A stretch of DNA of 19,238 nt. Origin: Candidatus Thorarchaeota archaeon (GTDB taxonomy: Archaea; Asgardarchaeota; Thorarchaeia; Thorarchaeales; Thorarchaeaceae). Below are positions 6,330 to 13,778 of this stretch, one piece after another. Made by a program: the position numbers and the translations under genes. The DNA lies in NCBI GenBank assembly GCA_016841005.1, contig JAEORG010000320.1:1-19238 (forward strand), written 5' to 3'. The stretch's first letter is position 1, and every line of letters begins with the position of its first letter. Below the pieces are notes generated by a model. That model was not told where the DNA came from. It did not search any database and was given only the letters and a program-made list of their open reading frames with translations.

Positions 6330-7076
6330 CTACTCCTCGTCATCATCGACAAGTTCAGATATTTTCCTTACAGTGCCAGTAAGGGTTGCTATCTCACGAC
6401 CACTCATGTAGGCTCTGTTGACAAGATTTCTGAAGACCTGTTTGGCAATGGGTTTTCTGAAGTCCTTGATTGTTGTCTGATCTATTAGGTCATCAAAGAA
6501 AATGGATACTTGTTCACGTTCTCGTTTTGTAGCAGGTCGCAAGTCTGTTGGTCTACGAGGTGGTTTCTCTGCGTACTTTCTGTAAAGCTCATACAGAGTA
6601 ACTGCAACCGCATGGCTGAGATTCAGACTGTTGTATTCCGTTGAAGTTGGAATTGTAAAGGCAATATCACAGAGAGCCAATTCATCATTCATCAAACCCA
6701 CAGACTCTCTACCAAAAACAAGAGCAACAGTTGCAGGAAGTGATTTGGGATCAGGTAATTCCTCCAGAGGAATAACAGCTCGGGTAACGCTATGATTACT
6801 ACCTTTCCTTGCTGTAGCCGCCCATGCAGCTTCGACATCTTCAAGAGCATCTTCCAGTGATGAGAAGATTTCAGCTTTGTCGAGAATATGTGTCGCTCTC
6901 ACAGCGAAAATCTGTGCGAACTGGTCGTTCCGAATATCATCCCCCACAATTCTAAGCCGGGTAACCCCAAAATTCGCCATTGCTCGCACTGCAAAACCGA
7001 CATTCCCCGGTTCTTTAGGACCTACCAAGACTACAACTAAATCTGGAAAGCCAAATTCTGGTGTTTCTTCCATCAT
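6330..7076 (-). CDS. trmJ: TrmJ-like tRNA 2'-O-methyltransferase (SpoU family)
   Basis: SPOUT-superfamily enzyme that transfers methyl from S-adenosylmethionine to a ribose 2'-OH. The best guess is TrmJ, which in archaea methylates position 32 of tRNA; rRNA targets are possible. Motif 1 is visible as VGPKEPGNVGFAVRAMANFG near residues 12-31, motif 2 as VFGRESVGLMNDELALCD near 130-147, and motif 3, the knot that holds the cofactor, as IPTSTEYNSLNLSHAVAVTLYELYRK near 152-177. The helical C-terminal extension fits TrmJ. About 248 residues. GTG 7085 is an alternative start only 9 bases upstream; ATG 7076 has GGTAG just before it. It is the last gene of the SRP54 group, 8-17 bases after the GTPase stop, so probably co-transcribed. 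Confidence 0.85.
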   Translation of the reverse strand: MMEETPEFGFPDLVVVLVGPKEPGNVGFAVRAMANFGVTRLRIVGDDIRNDQFAQIFAVRATHILDKAEIFSSLEDALEDVEAAWAATARKGSNHSVTRAVIPLEELPDPKSLPATVALVFGRESVGLMNDELALCDIAFTIPTSTEYNSLNLSHAVAVTLYELYRKYAEKPPRRPTDLRPATKREREQVSIFFDDLIDQTTIKDFRKPIAKQVFRNLVNRAYMSGREIATLTGTVRKISELVDDDEE

Positions 7077-7093
7077 TGCTACCACTTGGCATT

Positions 7094-8272
7094 CTATCTG
7101 TGAGAGAGTTGGATGACATCTCCCTCTGCGAGGGGATAATTGAGCCCGACAACACGACGTTTAATCTTGTCATTCTCTCGAATAATTGCTGCAGACTTGA
7201 ACCGTTCAACAAATAGTTCCTTATGGACCTTCGCAGCAGCATCTTCAACAACTGAACCTACTGGAAGTACGATTGGCCTATTCTCTCTCTTCTTTCCAGG
7301 TATTTTTGTATAGACTCGCAGGATATCTAGGTGAAGATAGAATGCCCATGCCATTCCATCCAAGTTCTCCTCTTTTTCAGCTGATATGGGAATTATCTCG
7401 AACCTTTTACCATATTTCTCCTCAAGTTCATGGAACTTCTCTTTTGACCCTGGCAAATCACCCTTTGTAGCAACTATTAGCGCTCTTACATAAGCTACAC
7501 TTGCATCCATGGCATCAACAAACTGTTGATGAGTCGCAGGTTTTTGAAACCTTACAATGATGTTCGTTATCTTTCGTGCTTGCAGATAATTGATGACATC
7601 CTCTCGTGTACCTTCATAATACTGAACACCGTATACCTGATGGCCACCGAGGCCAACTCGTTCGATCCTCACAGCAGATTTCTCACGGTTTAGTCGAATT
7701 CTAGCTCTATCAAATTCACCCAGAATTGTATTCATCTGAATATCGATGTCTTGTGAAAGGTCTATGATAAGGGCGATACAGTCAGTATTTCGTACAACAG
7801 ATAGTGACTGTCTACCTATACCAGAATCGTAGCTCCCCTCAAAAATACCAGGAATCTCAACCAATTGGATGTTAATATCTTCAAGCGATAACATAGCTGG
7901 AGTAGGAATCGGAGTGGTAAACGGATAATCTGCAACATCGAGTTCTGCATTTGTAATTGTGTTGATGATGGTTGATTTACCACTATTGGTCACACCTACA
8001 AGGCATACTTGGCCAGCGCCTTCTTTTCTAACTACTCCCTCTTCAGCACCTGCACCACTTCGTCGAGCCCTTTCTTGTTCCCTTTGCTTATCGAATTGCG
8101 CTTTTAACTGAGCAAGTTTCTTTCTATAATCTCCTACCATACGCTCCGCTCCTTTATGCCGAGGAGCGAGAGAGAGTAGTTTCTCTAGTTCTTGGATTCT
8201 CTGCTCAAGGTCTTCTGTATCCTCGTAAACTTGCCTCTGCTTGTCAAATTCTGGTGTTACATTGGTTGGCAC
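7094..8272 (-). CDS. Obg/DRG-like GTPase with TGS domain
   Basis: P-loop GTPase of the Obg/DRG group, which as a rule binds ribosomes or other translation components. From GTG 8272 it has about 392 residues. Domains: an N-terminal helical, charged region (about 10-75, likely coiled coil); the G domain with G1 GVTNSGKS (about 93-100), G2 around DYPFTT, G3 VEIPG, G4 ATKGD and G5 ISAE; and a C-terminal TGS domain (about 325-392) with IVLPVGSVVEDAAAKVHKEL and the ending PLAEGDVIQLSHR. G3 has Glu in place of the usual Asp of DxPG. The DRG-type insert between G3 and G4 is present. Start GTG 8272 is preferred over GTG 8281 because AGGTG (8279-8283, minus strand) lies 6 nt before it. Confidence 0.88.
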   Translation of the reverse strand: MPTNVTPEFDKQRQVYEDTEDLEQRIQELEKLLSLAPRHKGAERMVGDYRKKLAQLKAQFDKQREQERARRSGAGAEEGVVRKEGAGQVCLVGVTNSGKSTIINTITNAELDVADYPFTTPIPTPAMLSLEDINIQLVEIPGIFEGSYDSGIGRQSLSVVRNTDCIALIIDLSQDIDIQMNTILGEFDRARIRLNREKSAVRIERVGLGGHQVYGVQYYEGTREDVINYLQARKITNIIVRFQKPATHQQFVDAMDASVAYVRALIVATKGDLPGSKEKFHELEEKYGKRFEIIPISAEKEENLDGMAWAFYLHLDILRVYTKIPGKKRENRPIVLPVGSVVEDAAAKVHKELFVERFKSAAIIRENDKIKRRVVGLNYPLAEGDVIQLSHR

Positions 8273-8337
8273 AGAAGGCACCTACTATTGTCCTACTTCT
8301 CTTTCTAAAGGTACCATTATGAAGATTTCTTCGTAGG

Positions 8338-8895
8338 TCATACCTTTGAATCAAAGTGCATATTGATATCTAAAATGAATCTCTCTGGGCTGGAAGTACA
8401 CTTCAGAGCGCCAAACTTTCCTAAGAATGAGGGCGTTTCTCGAATTCTAGGGTAGATGAATAGACCTTCGGAAGCTTTCAAATCCGATATGTTTGACTCT
8501 GAATCATTTGATGCAAAAAAGACCTGACCATAAGGCCATTCAGAAACGAGATTGTTCAAACTGGTTCTTTTTAGTACAATCCCATTGTCCATAACCTGTT
8601 CAGAATTCTCTGAAAGAGTATCTAATGCAGTCGAAGCTTTTAGGAGAAAGAATGCGATGGATCTTTCATCAGGAGAAACACGCCTAAGAGTGTCACCTGG
8701 AAAAGTGATTGTCTTCAACTCCTCATTTTGTAAGATTCCAATGATTACCTTAACATCTCGTCTCAAATCGTCAGACAGAAAGAGTCCTACATTAACACAC
8801 CTAGCTGCTATAACAACTTGAGGACTGTTTTCGCCTTTTTTAACACTGGTCTTGTTGATAGGGAGTTCATTGAACAGCACTAAAAAGCTGCGCAC
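8338..8895 (-). CDS. trmY: TrmY-family protein (tRNA Psi54 methyltransferase relative) with divergent C-terminus
   Basis: The N-terminal two thirds match TrmY (DUF358), the archaeal SPOUT enzyme that methylates N1 of pseudouridine 54 in tRNA: VIAARCVNVGLFLSDDLRRD (about residues 29-48), TITFPGDTLRRVSPDERSIAFFLLKA (about 62-87) and GIVLKRTSLNNLVSE (about 104-118) are strong family signatures. The C-terminal part that in TrmY forms the trefoil knot and holds S-adenosylmethionine normally contains GDHxG and a later SxxPxxLHAxHC block. Here those positions read FIYPRIRETP and SSPERFILDINMHF, so the key residues are absent although the frame is intact to the stop. It may be an inactive or repurposed homologue. 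Start GTG 8895; it follows SRP54 by 27 bases, in the same operon. Confidence 0.75.
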   Translation of the reverse strand: MRSFLVLFNELPINKTSVKKGENSPQVVIAARCVNVGLFLSDDLRRDVKVIIGILQNEELKTITFPGDTLRRVSPDERSIAFFLLKASTALDTLSENSEQVMDNGIVLKRTSLNNLVSEWPYGQVFFASNDSESNISDLKASEGLFIYPRIRETPSFLGKFGALKCTSSPERFILDINMHFDSKV

Positions 8896-8922
8896 TACGG
8901 TTCACATCCCTAACACTTGGTT

Positions 8923-10269
8923 TTACATACCTGGCATTCCAGGAATATTCGGGAATCCGCCTCGTCCACCTCGTTTCCGTGACTTCCCCATCTGCTTCAT
9001 CATCTTCTTCATATTTTCGTATTGTTTGAGAAGTTCTCTCACATCTTGTGCAGAGGTACCAGAACCCTTTGCAACTCGTTTTATTCTAGACGATTTAATC
9101 AGCTTAGGATCATCAAGTTCTTCTTTTGTCATAGAATTCATAATGACTTCGAAGCGTTTCAGATTCTCTTCTTGAACTTGAGCGATATCATCAGGTAGTT
9201 TGTATTGGAGTCCTAACATCTCCATAACTTTACCCAGCGGCCCCATCTTTTTCAGTTGCTTGAGCTGAGCCATCATGTCAGTCAAAGTGAATTTACCTTT
9301 CATGATTCGCATCGTTGCATCTTCATCGATTTCAATCTGGGCTTCTCTTACCTTATCCACAAGTCCTCTGATGTCAGACATACCTAAGAGTCTGCCAGCA
9401 AATTTCGTGGGATTAAATGGTTCAATTGCATCCATTCCTTCCCCAGTAGCTATGAATTTGATAGGGGCGCCTGTCGCTGCAACGGCAGAAAGTGCACCAC
9501 CACCTTTGGCACTTCCATCAAGTTTCGTGACTATAATCGATCCAATTTCCGTAGCTTTTCTAAAGGCTCCTGCCTGGACACCAGCCTGTTGACCAAGTGT
9601 TCCATCGACGACCAATACAATCTCTTGAGGTTTCACTGCCTTTGAGATATCTTTCATTTCTTTGATAAGTCCAGTTTCTTCTCGGTGACGACCTGAAGTA
9701 TCTAATAGTATGAGTTCGACACTCTTATTCCTCATCTCTTTGAATCCATTCTTGGCGAGTTTCACAGCATCCTTTTCGTTCTCATCACCATAGAAGGGCA
9801 CATTCGACTTTTCAGCCAATTGTTTCAGTTGGTTGTATGCTCCAGGTCTGAAATTATCCGCGCATATCACACCTGTCTTGATGCCCCGTTTCTGATAGTA
9901 TCGCGCAAGTTTCCCAATTGTTGTTGTCTTACCAGAGCCTTGGATACCAATCATCATCACAAGATTCGGTTTTCCCGGATGTATGGTAAAAGGAACGGTC
10001 TTTTCACCTAGGAAGTATGCAAGAGTATCCCAGACAACCTTAATGACATGTTCACGGCGTGAGACTCCTCGAGGTAAATTCTCATCTAATGCATTCTCTT
10101 CAACTCTCTTTGTGATGGCCATGACAAGATTGACATCAACATCAGCAACCAGAAGTGCCCGTTGAATGTCTTTGACAAGTTCCTTGACAAGTTCTGCATC
10201 AACTACGCTTGCTCCGAACAGTTTCTTGAGAGCTGAATTTAGTGATTTTCCGAGACCTTCGAGGACCAA
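8923..10269 (-). CDS. srp54: Signal recognition particle protein SRP54
   Basis: GTPase of the signal recognition particle; binds 7S RNA and signal sequences of nascent membrane and secreted proteins, and docks at the membrane receptor FtsY. The 448-residue length is normal. Order: N domain helical bundle (1-90), G domain with P-loop GIQGSGKT (108-115), DNFRPGAYNQLKQL, the DTSGR box, TKLDG and GTGE-type ATGEG, then the Met-rich M domain from about residue 300 with MMAQLKQLKKMGPLGKVMEMLG and SRIKRVAKGSGTSAQDVRELLKQY, the RNA-binding helix-loop. The tail is Gly/Pro/Met rich (GGRGGFPNIPGMPGM). Start TTG 10269 is supported by GGTGA 6 nt upstream. It heads the minus-strand operon that continues with the TrmY-like protein. 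A TATA-like TTGATATG lies about 40 nt upstream, near 10310. Confidence 0.96.
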   Translation of the reverse strand: MVLEGLGKSLNSALKKLFGASVVDAELVKELVKDIQRALLVADVDVNLVMAITKRVEENALDENLPRGVSRREHVIKVVWDTLAYFLGEKTVPFTIHPGKPNLVMMIGIQGSGKTTTIGKLARYYQKRGIKTGVICADNFRPGAYNQLKQLAEKSNVPFYGDENEKDAVKLAKNGFKEMRNKSVELILLDTSGRHREETGLIKEMKDISKAVKPQEIVLVVDGTLGQQAGVQAGAFRKATEIGSIIVTKLDGSAKGGGALSAVAATGAPIKFIATGEGMDAIEPFNPTKFAGRLLGMSDIRGLVDKVREAQIEIDEDATMRIMKGKFTLTDMMAQLKQLKKMGPLGKVMEMLGLQYKLPDDIAQVQEENLKRFEVIMNSMTKEELDDPKLIKSSRIKRVAKGSGTSAQDVRELLKQYENMKKMMKQMGKSRKRGGRGGFPNIPGMPGM

Positions 10270-10275
10270 TTCGTT

Positions 10276-10280
10276 TCACC
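10276..10280 (-). promoter_or_regulatory. Shine-Dalgarno site of SRP54
   Basis: GGTGA on the minus strand, 6 nt before TTG 10269; it decides an unusual TTG start. Confidence 0.6.
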
Positions 10281-10395
10281 GTCTTAATTGTTGGCTTGTC
10301 AGTCAGGTATCCATATCAACCTTCGCTTCAAACCACCTGATCTATTCTCGAAATGGTAAGGTCTAAAACCAAGTATTGCACGAGCCAACATAATA

Positions 10396-10401
10396 AGGTG
10401 A
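10396..10401 (+). promoter_or_regulatory. Shine-Dalgarno site of pyrI
   Basis: AGGTGA, 5 nt before ATG 10407. It shows that the in-frame ATG at 10353 is not the start. Confidence 0.7.
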
Positions 10402-10406
10402 CAAAT

Positions 10407-10889
10407 ATGGGCAACGATAACGAACCAAAAATTCGTATTGTAAAGATTCAGAATGGAACTGTAATTGACCATATTGCTGCAGGCCACGCACTTGATGTGC
10501 TTGATATTCTCGGAATCACAGGAAAAGAAGGAAGTGTGGTTTCGCTTGGAATGAATATTTCTAGTTCCAGAATCGCTACTAAAGATATTGTCAAGCTTGA
10601 AGATCGGTATCTCAAGGAAGACGAGGTTGCAAAGATTGCATTGGTAGCACCAGATGCTACAATCAACAATATTCGAGATTTCCGAGTTGAAAAGAAAATC
10701 CGTGTAGAATTACCCACTACTATTAATGATGTCATTGTATGCCCAAATCAACGATGTGTGACCAATAAAGAACGAGAACCAATACGACCAAAATATGAGG
10801 TTGTCACGAAAACTCCTATGAAACTCAAGTGTGAATACTGTTGGACCCTTATAGATGAGAACGATATCATCTCTCAATTCACCCGATGA
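10407..10889 (+). CDS. pyrI: Aspartate carbamoyltransferase regulatory chain
   Basis: Regulatory subunit of aspartate transcarbamoylase, the first committed enzyme of pyrimidine synthesis; it binds nucleotide effectors through the N-terminal domain and joins catalytic PyrB trimers through a C-terminal zinc domain. From ATG 10407 it has 160 residues. The start region IRIVKIQNGTVIDHIAAGHALDVLDILGI is typical, followed by VSLGMNISSSRIATKDIVKLE and IALVAPDATINNIRDFRVEKK. The zinc cysteines are at about residues 112, 117, 142 and 145 (CPNQRC and CEYC), the same spacing as Cys109/114/138/141 of E. coli allowing one extra residue. PyrB, normally next door in archaea, is not in this window. Divergent from SRP54, with a shared upstream region. 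Confidence 0.95.
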   Translation: MGNDNEPKIRIVKIQNGTVIDHIAAGHALDVLDILGITGKEGSVVSLGMNISSSRIATKDIVKLEDRYLKEDEVAKIALVAPDATINNIRDFRVEKKIRVELPTTINDVIVCPNQRCVTNKEREPIRPKYEVVTKTPMKLKCEYCWTLIDENDIISQFTR

Positions 10890-10963
10890 GCAGTTTTTAT
10901 CCCCTTGTGGCTCATTGAAAATCCTTTTTAGTGGTGTGAACTTCTCGCAGCAAAGTGGGTTCA

Positions 10964-11287
10964 ATGGTGAGTGATAAAATCGCAGTCATTGGTGACCAAG
11001 ATACCGTTACGGGATTCCGAATGGTAGGTGTTAGAGAAAGTACTATACCAGACAGTCCTGCAGAAACAAGAAAGGCACTATTAGACTACTTTAGAGACCC
11101 CTCCATGGGGCTTATTATCATTACAGAACCGCTCGCAATGGAAGTCGAAGACACAATTCTTGAACTTTCAGAAGCACCAGTACCTGTAATTCTCCTAACC
11201 CCCGACCGGCAAGGAACTACGGGTGCATATGAAACAGTCCTTAGAGAATTAATACGACGGGCTGTTGGTATCGAGATTAACGTTTAA
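10964..11287 (+). CDS. atpF: A-type ATP synthase subunit F
   Basis: Small central-stalk subunit of the archaeal A1Ao ATP synthase; it contacts subunit D and the catalytic ring and tunes activity. The roughly 107-residue product has the family start KIAVIGDQDTVTGFRMVGV, a Rossmann-like middle (GLIIITEPLAMEVEDTIL), PVPVILLTPDRQGTTGAYETVLRELIRRAVGIEI, and no extra domain. ATG 10964 gives MVSDKIAVIGD. GTG 10955 is an alternative: TATA-like CTTTTTAG (10924-10930) lies about 27 nt before it, which would make that start leaderless. It precedes subunit A by 27 bases and is surely co-transcribed with it. The usual upstream genes for subunits H, I, K, E and C are absent; pyrI is there instead. Confidence 0.9.
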   Translation: MVSDKIAVIGDQDTVTGFRMVGVRESTIPDSPAETRKALLDYFRDPSMGLIIITEPLAMEVEDTILELSEAPVPVILLTPDRQGTTGAYETVLRELIRRAVGIEINV

Positions 11288-11301
11288 TCATAAATGATCA
11301 T

Positions 11302-11305
11302 GGAG
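11302..11305 (+). promoter_or_regulatory. Shine-Dalgarno site of ATPase subunit A
   Basis: GGAG, 9 nt before ATG 11315; it favours that start over ATG 11294 or 11300. Confidence 0.5.
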
Positions 11306-11314
11306 TTTCCAATA

Positions 11315-13117
11315 ATGGCTGGAAAAGTTGGTAAGATTGAGAGTATTGCGGGACCAGTTGTTCGATGTTCTGGTATCCCAGCAGTTCGGATGTATGAGGT
11401 TGTTCGAGTTGGTAATGAACAATTGATTGGTGAAGTTATCGAAGTTGGTGACAAAGAATTCACAGCACAAGTATACGAAGAAACTTCTGGAGTTGCTCCA
11501 GGGGAGCCTGTTGTTGCAACTGGAGACGCCCTCTCGGTTGAATTAGGACCGGGATTACTTGGTTCAATCTATGATGGTATTCAGAGACCCTTACCAGGTC
11601 TCAAGTCACTCTCTGGGGACTTCATCACACGTGGTCTGACGCTTGAGGGATTAGATCATGAGAAGAAATGGGAATTTACTCCATCTATCAAGGTCGGGGA
11701 TAAAGTCGAACCTGGTGATTTCATTGGAGAGGTTCCAGAAACTGGTATTATTACATCCAAGATTATGATTCCTCCTGGTATCAAGGGAGAAGTGGTAGAA
11801 ATTGTCTCGAAGGGTGAATACACAGTTGTTGAAACAATCTGCAAAGTGAAGGACGTTCATGGAGACGTACACGATGTTATGATGATGCAGAAGACACCCG
11901 TGCGTGTTGGTCGAGCCTTTAAGGAACGTGTTCCCTTGGAAGTTCCTCTCATCACAGGCCAGAGAGTGATTGACACATTCATGCCACAAGCAAAGGGTGG
12001 TACAGGAGCTATCCCTGGTGGTTTCGGTACTGGAAAGACAGTAACACTTCATCAGTTTGCGAAATGGGCTGATGCACAGGTAGTCGTCTATGTTGGCTGT
12101 GGAGAAAGAGGTAACGAGATGACCGAGGCTTTGGAAGAATGGCCACATTTGAATGATCCTCAGAGTGGAAGGCCTCTCATGGAACGAACTGTTCTCATTG
12201 CTAATACCTCAAATATGCCGGTAGCTGCCCGTGAGGCATCAATCTATGTTGCAGTTTCTCTTGCAGAATATTTCAGAGACCAAGGATTTGATGTCGCTCT
12301 CATGGCTGATTCAACCTCCAGATGGGCTGAGGCACTGAGAGAGATTTCCGGCCGTCTTGGACAACTACCCTCTGAGGAAGGATATCCCGCATATCTTGGT
12401 TCGAGGCTCGCACAGTTCTATGAACGAGGTGGTAGAGTCAAGACATTAGGCTCCGAGGATAGAGTCGGATCCATAACTCTCTGTGGCGCAGTTTCACCTC
12501 CTGGTGGTGACTTTTCAGAACCTGTAACACAAGCAACTCTCCGTATCGTTAAGGTGTTCTGGGCCCTTGACAAAGATTTAGCAGCGAGAAGATTTTTCCC
12601 TGCAATTAATGCTCTTACGAGCTATTCCTTGTACCTTACTAATCTTGAAGGATACCATCGAAGGGAGCTAGGAGATGACTGGCCAGAACTAGTGAAAGAG
12701 GCAATGGCATTATTACAAAAAGACCAAGAACTAAGAGAGATCGTTCAGCTTGTCGGACCTGATGCGTTACCAGAGTCAGAACGTGCAACACTTGAAGCTG
12801 CACGAATGATAAAGGAAGACTTTCTCACTCAGAGTGCGCTTCATGAGATTGACACATACTCTCCATTGGGAAAAACCTACCGAATGCTCAGAATAATCAT
12901 CAGCTTTTCTAGAAAGATGGCTGAAGCAGTAGGCTTGGGAGTGAATGTCAGAAGAATCCTTGAGTTTGCTTGTCTAGATAACATTGCAAGAATGAAACTC
13001 GCTCCGTGGGACAGTTATGGTAGTTCCATGGATGCAATCGAAACTAAAATGGAAAGAGAATTCGAGGCTCTATACAAGGAACTCTCCGAAAGTGGAATTG
13101 CCGCCTCAAGTGTATAA
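11315..13117 (+). CDS. atpA: A-type ATP synthase catalytic subunit A
   Basis: Catalytic subunit of the A1 head, which makes ATP from the ion gradient or pumps ions at the expense of ATP. From ATG 11315 it has 600 residues, normal for an intein-free subunit A. The opening GKVGKIESIAGPVVRCSG is the beta-barrel domain; a non-homologous insert follows (about 110-190); the P-loop GGFGTGKT lies at about 235-242, then VYVGCGERGNEMTEAL with the catalytic Glu, and [35 protein letters not shown], which is nearly invariant. The C-terminal helical domain ends near KMEREFEALYKEL. Some archaeal subunit A genes carry inteins; this one does not. The next gene is not subunit B but a uracil-DNA glycosylase. 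Confidence 0.98.
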   Translation: MAGKVGKIESIAGPVVRCSGIPAVRMYEVVRVGNEQLIGEVIEVGDKEFTAQVYEETSGVAPGEPVVATGDALSVELGPGLLGSIYDGIQRPLPGLKSLSGDFITRGLTLEGLDHEKKWEFTPSIKVGDKVEPGDFIGEVPETGIITSKIMIPPGIKGEVVEIVSKGEYTVVETICKVKDVHGDVHDVMMMQKTPVRVGRAFKERVPLEVPLITGQRVIDTFMPQAKGGTGAIPGGFGTGKTVTLHQFAKWADAQVVVYVGCGERGNEMTEALEEWPHLNDPQSGRPLMERTVLIANTSNMPVAAREASIYVAVSLAEYFRDQGFDVALMADSTSRWAEALREISGRLGQLPSEEGYPAYLGSRLAQFYERGGRVKTLGSEDRVGSITLCGAVSPPGGDFSEPVTQATLRIVKVFWALDKDLAARRFFPAINALTSYSLYLTNLEGYHRRELGDDWPELVKEAMALLQKDQELREIVQLVGPDALPESERATLEAARMIKEDFLTQSALHEIDTYSPLGKTYRMLRIIISFSRKMAEAVGLGVNVRRILEFACLDNIARMKLAPWDSYGSSMDAIETKMEREFEALYKELSESGIAASSV

Positions 13118-13150
13118 CTGAACATACACAGATATGAACATGGATGTGGT

Positions 13151-13160
13151 TTTTATCTTA
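13151..13160 (+). promoter_or_regulatory. TATA-like box before the uracil-DNA glycosylase gene
   Basis: TTTTATCTTA, centred about 23 nt before ATG 13177 and 29 nt before the in-frame ATG 13183. The spacing suggests a leaderless start at one of these. It would give the repair gene its own transcript inside the ATPase locus. Confidence 0.4.
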
Positions 13161-13176
13161 GTGTGATTACGGTATC

Positions 13177-13734
13177 ATGAAGATGACTAACGGCAATGCA
13201 CTTCAAGAAATCCATGATGAGATTAAATCATGCACAAAATGCGAGCTTCACACATCTCGTATCAATGCAGTTCCGGGAGAGGGTCCAATTGATGCAAAAG
13301 TCATGTTCATTGGAGAAGCACCTGGAGCTAGAGAAGATGAAACAGGTAGGCCTTTTGTAGGTAGGTCAGGTAGACTACTTCGGTCTCTAATAACAGAGAT
13401 TGGATTGTCAGAGGATGATGTTTTCATCACTTCCATTCTCAAGTCCCGTCCGCCTAATAATCGAACCCCACGCAAATCGGAAGTATCTGCTTGTTTGCCA
13501 TATCTCGAAAGGCAAATTGAAACCATCAATCCAAAAGTAATTGCCCTTGTTGGGCGAGTAGCAATCTCGACTTTACTAGGTCCTTGGACAATGGGAGAGG
13601 TTCATGGACGATTTTATGAAGCAGAGGGCCGTACATATTTCATGTGCTATCATCCAGCAGCTGCTCTTAGAAATCCTGATCTAAAAGATGTTATGAGGGC
13701 TGATTTTCAGAAGCTCAAACAAGAACTAGTTTGA
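13177..13734 (+). CDS. udg: Family 4 uracil-DNA glycosylase with an altered cluster ligand
   Basis: Excises uracil from DNA, starting base-excision repair of deaminated cytosine. The 185-residue protein fits family 4 (UDGa): motif A GEAPGAREDETGRPFVGRSG (about residues 46-65), KSRPPNNRTP (about 89-98) and motif B YHPAAALRNP (about 157-166). Family 4 members hold a [4Fe-4S] cluster on four Cys in the pattern C-x2-C ... C-x15-C. Here C19 and C22 (SCTKC) and C106 (SACLPYL) are present, but the third, in the usual K-C-RPP motif, is Ser90 (codon TCC at 13444-13446). Spacing Ser90 to Cys106 is as in the Thermotoga enzyme. The protein lies between ATPase genes A and B. The short-leader start (ATG 13177 or 13183) is uncertain. 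Confidence 0.92.
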   Translation: MKMTNGNALQEIHDEIKSCTKCELHTSRINAVPGEGPIDAKVMFIGEAPGAREDETGRPFVGRSGRLLRSLITEIGLSEDDVFITSILKSRPPNNRTPRKSEVSACLPYLERQIETINPKVIALVGRVAISTLLGPWTMGEVHGRFYEAEGRTYFMCYHPAAALRNPDLKDVMRADFQKLKQELV

Positions 13735-13750
13735 GTGGCGATTATATTGT

Positions 13751-13776
13751 ATCTCACAGATTCATTTCCGTGAGAT
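13751..13776 (+). repeat. Inverted repeat between a TATA box and the start of the membrane-protein gene
   Basis: ATCTCAC (13751-13757) and its exact complement GTGAGAT (13770-13776) flank 12 bases. A TATA-like TTATATT (13742-13748) comes just before. The right arm carries a possible GTG start at 13770 and GTGA before ATG 13779, so the element could be an operator or an RNA hairpin that hides the start. Confidence 0.45.
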
Positions 13777-13778
13777 CG

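Noticed and set aside
10890..10900. T-run after pyrI as a terminator
   Set aside because: Only five T, no hairpin, and TTTTTAT could just as well be part of a promoter element for subunit F.
13177..13734. Horizontal insertion of the glycosylase gene in the ATPase locus
   Set aside because: Codon use and base composition look like those of its neighbours and no mobile element remnants or repeats flank it.
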